Source: Ischnura elegans (Eukaryota > Arthropoda > Insecta > Odonata > Coenagrionidae). From it: a stretch of DNA of 64,000 nucleotides. Location: positions 91,870,566-91,934,565 of the forward strand of contig NC_060251.1 in NCBI RefSeq assembly GCF_921293095.1, in the 5' to 3' direction. A model generated the notes under the pieces. That model was not told the origin of the DNA and made no database searches. It was given only the letters and a program-made list of their open reading frames with translations. Below, piece by piece: positions 34,386 through 45,184 of this stretch. Every line of letters begins with the position of its first letter. Within the stretch, counting starts at the first letter, position 1. The translations under genes were made by a program, and so were the position numbers.

Positions 34386-35668
34386 TTTTATCTCATGGCG
34401 CTTAGTTCAAATTTCACGGTCTTCCACGCGACAAGTTTTAATATCACAACCTGAGATACAAGCGTGTCATTCGTAGCAAAAAATGACTAACGACCGGTCG
34501 AGTTTTTAATGTGTCCTCACGAGGGGTCGAATAACTCCCATCGCCGTATACCTACTGTATTTTCCTGTGACGTACGACTTGTTTATAACTCACGTAATCA
34601 TACGGAAACTTTCAGGGTATGTAGAGCAGCCGACGGTCGACATTTGCCTGAATCAAAAAATGGACATGAAGATACAGGTTAATTTTGACAAGGGTACCTT
34701 CAACAATTTCTGGAAAGTTAAATGAAACAGTTTAAGTTTTAAAAAAAGATTTCGTCGCGAAAAATATATCGATCAAATGAGAGTGATGCATTCGATAGAG
34801 ACAAAAAAACCTGAAAATTTCTCCTCCTACTTCGATGCCTAAAAGAGATTGTGCGTTTCTTAAACGAGTTTATATAGTTATTGGCAACTTGTGAGATTTG
34901 TTTGTGGAGCCCTTTTAGTGCTGGACTTGCTTTAGTTTCAATCTGAGCTTTCTTTCTAGCACGCAATGTACCTACCTATGCAGGAATGTACATTACATAC
35001 ATACATTGTGCATACATGTTTTTTCCGTGCCTACGCAATTTATTACGCGCTCTGCCAACTACGCGATGAGGGACTAAAAAAAAGCCATTCTAAATATTAA
35101 AAAATGTGGCATGAATGCCGGAAAAACAAACATTCACTGTAACAGGCATATGCGGAAGCCTAAAAGTAAAAAGCCATTTAATTTTTTTAAACTCGTAAGT
35201 AAAGGTAAATATATTATACATATAGATCGATCACAATGACCATCAGCGTGAAAACCTCAATATGCCATTTACTTGGTAAATTTTGATCGATTAAATGACT
35301 TCATAAAGAGTATCCCATGACCATCACTGCAAGAGGTAAAAAACCCACAACACACGTCCCGGAGTAGTTTTTGTTACTCTCTTTTTCCCTTCCATTTCGG
35401 CAAAAAACGATGCAATGAAGACATTTTTTCCAATCCAAGTCAGATTCATGCAAATAAACTGTAATGGCAAGTCAAGAATATGACGAAGTAACCAGAATAT
35501 GCCCGGACGGGTCTCAATACATTACAAAAACATAAATCAGTGAAAATAAGCACGCAAGCAATGGGATATATTAAGAAAATGTAATTGGCTTTCCTGTTAA
35601 ATTGATGGGATAGATGTTATGGCTCTGACAATAAAAAATAATTCATTAGGTGATTAAAAAAGTAAGAA

Positions 35669-35700
35669 GGTTGACTTTTAATTACTTAATTAAAAGTCAA
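35669..35700. repeat. Perfect short inverted repeat
   Basis: GTTGACTTTTAATT and its exact complement flank a four-base centre, making a potential 14-bp stem. Confidence 0.8.
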
Positions 35701-35766
35701 CTCTTCCCCAAAATGCTGCTGCTACGACTGTCGTTCCTATAACTGAACAAATCCCCAATTACATAC

Positions 35767-35863
35767 CTTCTCCCGAGATGAATCCCTCCAAGATATTTCT
35801 TGTAATGGTCTTGGCTCTGACCCCTGCTTTTTGGTTTTGAGTTCAAGCATTTTGATGCATTTG
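35767..35863 (-). CDS. Candidate internal exon, unknown minus-strand gene
   Basis: On the minus strand, CAATTTTAG opens a 97-nt segment ended by a GTATGT donor. Its open frame reads KCIKMLELKTKKQGSEPRPL then QEISWRDSSREK. Composition looks coding and both splice borders are good. It could belong to the same gene as the 24.6 and 23.9 kb candidates, but their phases require at least one more exon between. No family is recognised. Confidence 0.35.
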
Positions 35864-37632
35864 CTAAAATTGATTCCAATTATATTCCTTTACTCAGGAT
35901 AATGGAACGAATTCTTCATGCAATTCACCTGGAGTTAATAAGAAGACTGTCATCAAGGAGGGAGAGACAACATAGTCATCTCATAAGACACATCTCATCA
36001 AGAGCAGCGGACGGCTCATCATAAAAAATGCACATTTCAACTCAAAGAGGAGAGGCATTTGACAATTTTCATTTTCCTCAAGTATCTGATGCAAGTAAAT
36101 TTTTACAGGTTTTTATGAGCCCTTGCTGAGCAATGGACAGTTGCTTATGAACAAAAACATGGAGACTCCTCTTTGATGTTTGTACAAAGTTTCATCATAA
36201 TAAGCATCAAAAGCTGAAAAGGAAGTAATATATATCCATCAGCAAATTTCATACTACATATAAGTTTTTGGAAGGCGTCCAGAGAATTAAAAGTAAGTTT
36301 TGTGTTAAAATGTTGCTAGGAATTAAGAGAAAATTTAATCCTGATTGTACTTACAATAAATATCATTATAAAATTTCTCCGCAATGATATAAATAAATAC
36401 AACTTATTGTGGACATGCAATCTACACTTCCATGAAGATAAAATATGGCACATGTCACATTATCGATATCAGGATTGTTGAAAAACTTGAAAAATTTCGC
36501 AAGATCCTGAGTAAGACTGAAAAAACAATTTTTACTAAAACAGAGGGAATGGAGGAACTTCTTAATTCAGTTCTCAAACTTGCAATCTTTGCCGATCTAA
36601 TTTGGAATATAATTTGACTTTATAGTGTGCAATTAAATTTTGCTCAAGCGATCAATTAGTAAAAAGTTAAAGCATTTTGTTTCAATCATACGAACTCATT
36701 AAATTCCACATGTTAATAGGTCTACGTTCCTAAAATATGACACACACTGCAAGGAATTACTAAAAATAGGGGTTTACCTCGACTCATCACATTTTTCCTA
36801 AAAGAAATTAGAACCTTGAAAAAACAACACCCAGCTAGCTAAAAGTCTCAAAAAAATATTGAATGAATGAAGGGTACAAAATTATGCATTAAGAGCAGAA
36901 TTGGTAACTGAAAATTAACTGAACATTGCATAATTATCATACACTCTCTTCAATTCTCACCTTCAAAGAGCAAGTTGGCATCCAAAGAGGAACTGGCCCC
37001 ATTACCCTGAATATTTGGAATTTCATATGCCAATGACTTAGTCCAGGGTGAGCTCTACCCTCATCTACCCAACAAACCTACGGGTTGAATCACTAATACA
37101 TTGAAGTCTTAAGTAAACCCCAAAAACTTTTCTAGTTACAGCCTTGCGAAAGTATTTCAATCGAGCTTATAAAACATGAACCAATAAATAAGTAAATGAA
37201 GAAGCTAACATAAGACTCATACTGACCATTATTGATGGTACAATTATAATAGATTTCCATTATGAAAGAGAATTATTTATCCCTACACATTTCTGTATCA
37301 ACACCATGAAGCCCAAGTGCATCCAAGTTAAGGACACTACTTTCCATCAGTAACTGGTCTTCTGATACAAAAATTTCAATACACTATCTATAAAACAAAC
37401 TGATGCTTAGTAAATAAACATACACATTTCGTTGCCATGAAATGAATTTATTATTGAACAGAAAATTGGAGGTGGCTTTGGTAAATTAGTAATTTATTTT
37501 TTAATGATTAAAAAATATGAATTTATATTTGAAAACCATGCTGTACTATGTATTGTTCACTATTTTTCCACCATATATTTTTAATAAAGTATGTTTTTCA
37601 ACATCTCATGTGTTTAATTCCCAAACTACCAA

Positions 37633-38297
37633 CTGTTCCAAGCAGCAATCAATATCCCAACAACTTCTAGACAACATTGTTGATGTTAACATACGACAAG
37701 CATGGAATATCCATGTTAATCCAAGTAACAATAAATGGATATTTATCAAATATCCAAAGGACCCACCAAACAACATTGAAGCGATGTCCAAGAGTGGACA
37801 TTCATTACAGCACACGTAGATATCTCCACAACGTCCAATGAGTAGATAATGGGTGTTCTTATTAGGGTTAATAGTAATCCGAAGACATAAAAAACAAAAC
37901 ATCTGTGCACTTCAATACTATAGATAACATGTGCTACCAATGGATACTGCTCGAATAATAATTTTTTAATATCACCAATATTACACCTTGGACATACATG
38001 CAATATTACCGTATTTGTCTGAATATAGTCCCCCCTTTTTTTTCAAAAATGCCCGTGGTAAAAGTAAAGGGGGGACTATATTCAAATGCATTTCTTAAAA
38101 TTTTCACTAAGATGAAGCCTTGAAATTAGGGGGGGGGGGACTACATTCAGAGATATACAGTATTTTTACAACTCCTCATGGATGTTACAAACAGGATATC
38201 TATGTAACGTTGACAAAATACCCATCGTGTAATAACATGTTTTGGATATATCAACCTTATTTGATACATGATGGATATTGTCTGCTGCTTGGGGTGT
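37633..38297. mobile_element. DNA element with CCAAGCAGCA ends, carrying a nested MITE
   Basis: The left end CCAAGCAGCAATCAATATCC is matched in inverted form by GGATATTGTCTGCTGCTTGG at the right, with one gap or mismatch. The interior has many ATATCC/GGATAT words. A separate MITE (38008-38163) is inserted within it. Confidence 0.65.
38008..38163. mobile_element. 156-bp MITE with AGTCCCCCC ends
   Basis: ACCGTATTTGTCTGAATATA then GTCCCCCC at the left is matched in inverted form by GGGGGACTACATTCAGAGAT then ATACAGT at the right. An internal GGGGGGACTATATTCAAATG repeats the terminal word. Small size and long imperfect terminal repeats are typical of a MITE. Confidence 0.7.
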
Positions 38298-38471
38298 AAT
38301 AGAAAAATTTATAACTTTAACTAGTGATGGTCAACAGATCTGCCAGCTCCCCCTTTACCCTCCCAAATCCAAAGATGGATACTGTGAGATTCAAACCAGA
38401 ACATGAAGGGTACTAAATAAAACCCTATACATATTTGTTACAGTTAAAACGTGAATGACTTGTACATTAAT

Positions 38472-39494
38472 CAGGGTGTCCAACACATCAAAGGAGAAAA
38501 ATTCATGCATAATTCCTGGTTTTCCAGAGAAATTTCACCAAATACCAGGTTAATCTTACGCGATTATTCTGATAGGTAAGAATTTTAAAACACCCAAAAT
38601 TACTTAAATATTTATAAATAATATATACTTCAAGATGTTCCTCAATGAGGTATATAACACAAACATATCCAAGGTTGGGCACACACCAGTGACCTCATGG
38701 CAAAATTAGCAGAGCCGGAACGCACTTTCCTTAACTTTCTTTAGAAGTGAAATATTAGTCTGTGTGTTTTTGTTGTTACAAGTCATTATTTACATTTTCT
38801 TACTACATTTTTGTTTTGGTTTATAATGAATAAGTTGCAAATTTTGAGGCAATAAAATTGATAAAAGAGTGATTTGACTATTATGTCTTTTGTTAACCAG
38901 TGCCAGAATGGCATTCCGGCGAGTTCCAGCACCATGACACCACTGGCACACACAGTACAGAGCACAATTAAAGAAACTAAAGATTCACATATGTACCTAT
39001 ATTTTCGGTGGCACTATCGCTTTCCTCAGAGTAAGGAAAATGACCATCTTATAAAAAATACTATATTTATGTATTTACAAGGACAAGGAATTAGCCCACA
39101 TTGTATTTCAAATTTAAATTTATTCAATACAAGCCTAAATTCTGCTCCGACCTGATCATTAGATGTTGACGTCACCTGGCATTCTATTCTTCATGTTTTT
39201 TAATCTTATTTGAGTCAAGAGTGCAAGACATTTTGACTCTGTTGTCTTGTCTGACATTCCACATTTTGATGCAGCTATAAAAATTCTACTAAGATACTGC
39301 ACTTAAAAATTATGACAAACACATTTTAGGCCAGAAAATGGGTGCTGAACACGAAAAATTCTATGTGAAATGAATTTCATACTAAAGATTTAGAAATTCC
39401 TGGATGGAGCAAAAATTCATGAATAATTCATGCATAATTCCAGAGTCTAAACATATTTGCACAATTCCAGATTTTCTCGGTTGCTGGACACCCT
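38472..39494. mobile_element. 1.0-kb non-autonomous DNA transposon (CAGGGTGTCCA ends)
   Basis: The left end CAGGGTGTCCAAC and right end GCTGGACACCCT are inverted matches. ATTAAT stands on both outer sides (38466-38471 and 39495-39500). Subterminal copies of GAATAATTCATGCATAATTC lie near both ends. No transposase frame is recognised. The CAGGG start is hAT-like, but an 8-bp duplication is not clean. Confidence 0.65.
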
Positions 39495-39499
39495 ATTAA

Positions 39500-40089
39500 T
39501 GCTACATATTGTTCTATCTGTAAGTAAAATCTAGGACCTTAATTTCAAATATATAGCTTCCTACAAATAGGAAATATTCCCACTTCAAAGTCTTTGCTCT
39601 TTGGCAATAACAATTACATTTCCACATATTCACTGCAGGGGTGGGAATGAGGGATGGTCAGAGGGGAATGGTTTGGGGAAGGGAACAGCACACTGCTGAT
39701 CTCGTGCACTAGCAACCACTGCCTGTATTGTCCCCCCTAGTCAAAATCCCCCAAAATATTTTTCTTGCCTTGTTCTGCATTCATAAGCCACAACTACTCT
39801 CTGAGCCTGAAACTGCAGCCAATCGATAGCAAAGTGAAGCAGAGACAGCGGCTAAAGCATAAGATCCACAAATTTGCCTATGCTCTCTTTTCTGAACCTC
39901 TTCTCACCCCCTAAAAAGTTCATGGTCTGGGAAGAACTCAGAGAAATGAATGGCTACTGAAACATGCTTCAGTTGCACTATCTATGATAAGAATACATGT
40001 TGGGAGTGTGCTCCAATACCCATAGTCACAATCTATTGACGCTTATGAGTTCAAGTCTTGTATACATCCCTTTAACATTATAGTAAGCT
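39500..40089. other. No gene recognised
   Basis: AT-rich sequence with short frames only. Confidence 0.3.
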
Positions 40090-40092
40090 CAT

Positions 40093-40292
40093 AGGCAGAT
40101 CTAAGGGGGGGGGTGGCACGCACCCGCCCCCCATACCCTTAAAAATTATGCAAGATTTTTAACATGGTCCTGTTATCATTTCGTTCGTTTTGTATTACGG
40201 GGTATCCTTGTGCCCCCCCTCCCCCCCAAAAATAATCCTCAACCTGGCCTTGCTTGTGCCCCCCAAAAAAGAAATCCTGGATCCGCCCCTGA
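40093..40292. mobile_element. G/C-tract MITE (GGGGCGGATCCAG type)
   Basis: AGGCAGATCTAAGGGGGGGG at the left is loosely inverted in CTGGATCCGCCCCTGAG at the right, with C-runs inside. Further partial relatives of the same style follow at about 40365-40640. Confidence 0.5.
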
Positions 40293-41214
40293 GTAAGCTT
40301 ATGAATAATTGCCATGAAATGTCTTTCTTTCCATGATAAGAAGGGCACTACAAAACTTGCAGAGGCGGATACATAAGGGGGGATGCACCCCCTCCTTGTG
40401 GGACCGCCATTGCCTAACATCGCAGAACCACAATTCCACAATTGTAACTATTTTATATCATAAGATGGCATTGCCTTCTACATGTGTATAATCATTTTAA
40501 ATAAAAACTTTCTTAAACTTTGTGACTTCATTATTTTTCGGTACAACAAAAGTAAAGGTAGCTCAACATATCTTTTGCCCCCCATTCATAATTTTTTCAA
40601 ATTTTGGCAGGCTCCCCCTGACCCTCCAAAATTCTGGGCATGAGCAGTGGTGAAAAAATATATGTAACATACATATATTTATGTAACATACATATATGTT
40701 ACATAATTAGCTCCCTGGAAATATGTAGTATGTAAAAAATTCCTTGTTTTGTTTAGACTATGTATTTGCTGTTTTGGAACAAATGCGAATATGAGTTGGA
40801 CAAAAATGGAGATTTTCTCATTTGAAGAATATACCCAAATGAGTGACAAGGCATGAAACTACGAAGGGCAATAGAATTAAGCAAATTCATCGGCATCATT
40901 AGGTAAATAGGAATAGATACATATTTGGAATATTGGCTGAGACATGAAATGATCATCCTTCAGTTTTTTTCTTGTAGTATATACATATGTTCTTCAAAGT
41001 TCTCTTCATTTTCCTCAAATTTAGGAGACATTTCATCATCACTAAATTATGGTCACTATCACTATCAGCTCCAGGGTTGATTTTGTAGACTTTTATCAAG
41101 TTCTAAATCTCTCCTTCACCAAATGTAGTCTATTTTTTTTCTTTTAATTCCCAAACCACCAAATACAGCTCTCGTAGGTCATTTTATATAGGGGTATTCA
41201 ACAAATTTAATAAT

Positions 41215-41325
41215 TGAACGTGCACAAACAACCATGCCCTGGATAGGGGAAACTTACCCAGTTGGGACTCGAACCCTCGACCTCATGTTTGGCAGCCGCC
41301 ACCGAGGCTGGCAATTTATTTGTAA
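41215..41325 (-). mobile_element. tRNA-derived SINE head
   Basis: On the minus strand GGGTTCGAGTCCCAACTGGG fits a B box followed by acceptor-stem-like bases. GGTGGCGGCTGCCAAACATG lies at the A-box position. The downstream sequence runs into AT-rich DNA. This is the clearest of the three tRNA-like SINE heads in the window. Confidence 0.5.
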
Positions 41326-42164
41326 TCTTCCCACACCTCCAAGCATTTTCCACGTGCATCTTCTTTGGATCTGATCTATAACAGTTTGCAGGCAACCAGT
41401 AGCCTGTATTCAGCGTAAAATTACAATAATCTTTTTCTTATTCCATTTCATTTAACTAATCCATATTTTTCCGTCATTCTTCTGTAGATTTTTTTCAACC
41501 ACGGCCTTCCTATCGCCTAAAATGATAATATTCTCTTCCCCTCTTACCTCTTTGATTGCCTTCACAATATCCTCGTATACATCCACCTCTTAAACTTCAT
41601 GGTTTCCATAATATGTAATTCTGTTACACCATATGGTATCTACCTTTTTGGTCTCCATCTGAGCCATGATTATCCTTTCACTACACTACAGGAAGTTTTT
41701 CAAAAGCATATTGGCACTCCTTCTGAGCATTATCCCACCTCCAAAATACAGACCCTGTACGTATAATCATATGGCTTCCACTCCAATAGACTCCATCTTT
41801 GAACCTCTGCATTTACCTCGTTTGTAGTATACCCAGGTTCATTTTTCACGTTTCCATCTTCAGGATCTCCAGTCTTCCTAAAATTTCACAGGATCTCACA
41901 TTTCAAATTCCTTTCCATCAAATTTTATCACCTCTGGTAGTGGCCGCACAGAGATCTATAAGAGGGACTTATTTACTCACACAATATTTCATTGGAAATA
42001 CTTTTGTCATGTTTGATATTAAAAGTCTGAGTGGAGTAGCAGGGATTCCTCAGGATTGAAAAGAGGTGGTTTTCCATTGCCTTCCCCATGACAGTGCTAT
42101 AGTCAGCAGTGACATGAGTTTCCCTGCACTGACCTCTGTGCTTCTACATTCACTCTTATGAAGA

Positions 42165-42293
42165 AGAGCTGCAGCCCTCTCCCCTAGGTGATAGGAAATC
42201 TCATTTTTGGCAGCATCCCGCACAAAGTCATGGCATCTTCACAGGTTTCAATTTCATTTAAATGGCCTGTCTTATCCAGGTTTAGACCAATAC
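42165..42293 (-). repeat. Diverged copy 3 of the exon-like repeat
   Basis: The minus strand encodes GIGLNLDKTGHLNEIETCED then LPKMRFPIT, aligning with the LNMDEEGHFNGTETCEGA core of copies 1 and 2 across its length. One in-frame stop replaces the Trp after PIT. The acceptor-like TTTTTGTAG is kept, but the donor is lost. It lies about 530 bases from copy 2. Confidence 0.6.
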
Positions 42294-42614
42294 CTACAAA
42301 AATGGCATCTACATCAAGAGGTTAGCTGTAATATAAGATTACTGATGTGTAAAAGGGTAAAGTGGAAAAAAATCAAACAGGTAAGAAGGGAGCAAAATCT
42401 TATAATTGCTGGAGATTGGAACACTGTTGCCAGAGAGGGTGAAAATGGAAGAGTAAGAACATAGCCACACGAGCTATCCAATACATTTGGTTGTCATATC
42501 ACCATAGCCTATCACAGCAATTATGATTATTTAAGCAGTTGCTGGTTGACCCAGAGTGGCCTTCAGAGAAATAGGTACTCTTCAACATATATATTGAGGT
42601 ATGCCTATCATATT

Positions 42615-43254
42615 CCATCCCACACTCTTCCTCACAAATTTTATCAATGAACAACAAAAAGTACATTTTAATCTTGCGATTTTGTCAATTCAATAAATAA
42701 TAATCTTGTTATTGTTAAAAATTTGTTTTCGTTTTCATATTTATGCATAAATATGAAAACGAAAACAAAAATTATTGCAAAAATTCCCAATATAAATCCT
42801 GATAAAATATTTTACTTACAAAGAGCTGTTGCCCTCTCCCCATGTGATGGGAAGTATAATTTTTGGTAGCAACGTATACCAAGTTATGGCCCCTTCACAG
42901 GTTTCGGTGCTATTGAAATGTCCTTCCTCATCCATGTTTAAACTTAAAATGCCTACAAAAAAAAGGACATCCATTTTCATACATGCATGAAAGGAATATC
43001 ACTTGACCACATTTAAGTTGAAAATACCATTTTCAAACTTACGGGGACCTGAAATACTCATTTTTCCAATGCATGATTCGAGATATTTCTTGCATCAATT
43101 TGACGTTGGAATCAAATAAGAATAAAATCACAGTGATACATTTTAACTCATTAAATTATGATTAGACTCATTATCTCAGACTATATATAGACGATATAGA
43201 CTCAGCACTACTTCTACACCTCTTGTCACCCCCTTCCGTATTCGGGTCACGGTA
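42615..43254 (-). repeat. 600-bp dispersed repeat with exon-like core, copy 2
   Basis: This is a close copy of 21690-22295, ending at the same TTCCGTATTCGGGTCACGG word. The exon-like segment is 42820-42952 on the minus strand, with intact acceptor and GTAAGT donor and no stop. The palindrome at 42722-42769 is perfect over 48 bases, centred on TATGCATA. Confidence 0.75.
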
Positions 43255-43270
43255 GGATTCGGGTATTCCC

Positions 43271-44785
43271 CTCAGAGTAAGGATGGGGGAGAGTGCGCTT
43301 TGGCTACTGCGCATGTAGTCAAGATGGTGTCACGTGACGGTGGGAAGGAAGCTCAGAGGGATGGGGAGAGTGCGCTTTGGCTACTGCGCACGCAGTCAAG
43401 ATGGTGTCACGTGACATTGAAACGTTGGATACCGTATCGCCGTAAGATAAACAAACATACGAATTTCCGACAAGGTGAGTAGTTTTTAAAGTAAAACCGT
43501 GATCTTAGAGTGAATGATAATTATTTCCTTTCTCGATGTATTTCATTTGTTATACTGAATATATCTGGGGCGTTTAGATTCTTTTCTCCCCTTAATTTCT
43601 AAAATACCGTAGCGTCAGCATGGCAATGTTTTGCTATGCATTGAGTTGTAAACAATGTTTCGCGAAAGGAAGTGGAATTCATTTTCATTGATAATTTCTT
43701 TTTTTGATTGATCTTTGATTGATTCTTCATAGTGTCAGTGTTCATACAATTTCCGTACCCTTCTAGCCTCAACGGTATTCCTTTTATAATGGAATTTGTG
43801 TGTAGTGTGTTTGGAATGTTTGACACGCCTTGAAATGGGGATATTTTAACCTTTTGATTATTCCTTTAAAATATGGGCTTTTACTTAGATATTTCTTACG
43901 GCTGACTTGTATCAACTATAAAAAGTGTCTCTTTAGGTTTCCTGCATCGATGAGGAATGTAAAAAGAGCATATTTCGTGCCCAGCAAGTGCACCAAAATG
44001 TGTTTTATCAAAAAAGTTTATCATTAAAATATGCATTTATCTCCAAATAAAAGTGGAAAACATCAAGTGCATTGTTTAGTCCAGAAGGAATCCTATTAAA
44101 CTTGAAAAATGTATTATTTTAATGCTTTGGTGGATATGCAAATACTGTAGACTAGTAATAGTGGGAATAGTTTAAAACTATGCATTCTTTTACTTTCCAT
44201 GGTGAAATAATTTTACTATCATTATATAAATTACATTTTTAATATTATAAATACAGCCAAATCTTGGAACGTTTTATTCTTGACGCAATGTATGAGCTGC
44301 GAGTCGTAAAGTAAGCCCCTAGTGTAGAAAAAGGTATATTTTACTTAAGTAGTTGTTGGGGATCTTACGCAAAATTTGAATTTAGACTTTGCTATTTCTG
44401 ATATTCTTTTGAAAAATTTAATTGTTGACCATTTTAGATGCTGAAAGCATACAAAAGAAAAACAAAGCTTTACGACATAAATTTCGTAGTTGATAATTTA
44501 AATCATATGTGAGAGAAAAATGGAAATTAATTGTAGATATAATTCAATAATTACTTTTTCTAAGAGTCTTTGTTACTATTTTCGAGTTTTTCGAAGTAAT
44601 TGAGCCCGATTGTATTTATTTAGTCCTCATTGTATCACCGTAATACGGTAACTTCATGCCACCCGTGCTACGGTAGATTTAAATTTCCCGCACTTCTTCC
44701 CACCGTCACGTGGTAACCATGTTGACTACAAGGATATGCTACTGCGCAGCCTGAAAGCGCCCTCTACCCCAATCCTTACTCTGAG
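43271..44785. mobile_element. 1.5-kb DNA element with about 90-bp inverted ends and 8-bp target duplication
   Basis: The left end CTCAGAGTAAGGATGGGG and right end CCCCAATCCTTACTCTGAG are inverted, and the match extends about 90 bases inward (GCGC, TACTGCGCA, GTCACGTGAC words). GTATTCCC flanks both sides (43263-43270 and 44786-44793), a clean 8-bp target duplication. The left terminal repeat is itself tandemly duplicated, about 85 bases apart. There is no transposase frame. It ends about 400 bases upstream of the GTF2F2 start codon, so its GC-rich CACGTGAC-bearing end lies near that promoter. Confidence 0.8.
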
Positions 44786-45184
44786 GTATTCCCCTTCGGG
44801 TATTCCCGCCTCGTCCTTGAATCGCGGAGCCGCGGAACGGACTTCATTTGTTCTCAAAACATCAGAAGGTAGAAAGTTGTCTTCCGGAAGACGAATAAAC
44901 ATTGACGACACGAACGTATCTATGTTCATGATTGACGTCTATTAACATTTTTGCCTATTCAATGATGTGCATGAATCGCATTATTCGATACTGGATTTTG
45001 TCATTCCCTTTGACTCTTTTTACAGTGGTGATATTTCGTAAATGAATACTCATTAACTTCGGCTGTGACAGCTATTAAATTTGAGCTTGTGAGTTTGAAA
45101 CAAATTTTTCACCTGGCCTGCCATTCAGCGCATAAAGGAACTACTACTTCATTTTTTGAACCTTATTAATCTCGAGTACTAATA

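Noticed and set aside
41215-41325. Possible tRNA gene
   Set aside because: A and B boxes are present but the arms do not pair as a cloverleaf; a SINE head fits better.
42395-42465. A plus-strand peptide LIIAGDWNTVAREGENGRVR resembling a LINE endonuclease motif
   Set aside because: Only about 20 residues match and neither flank continues the domain; chance or a very old remnant.
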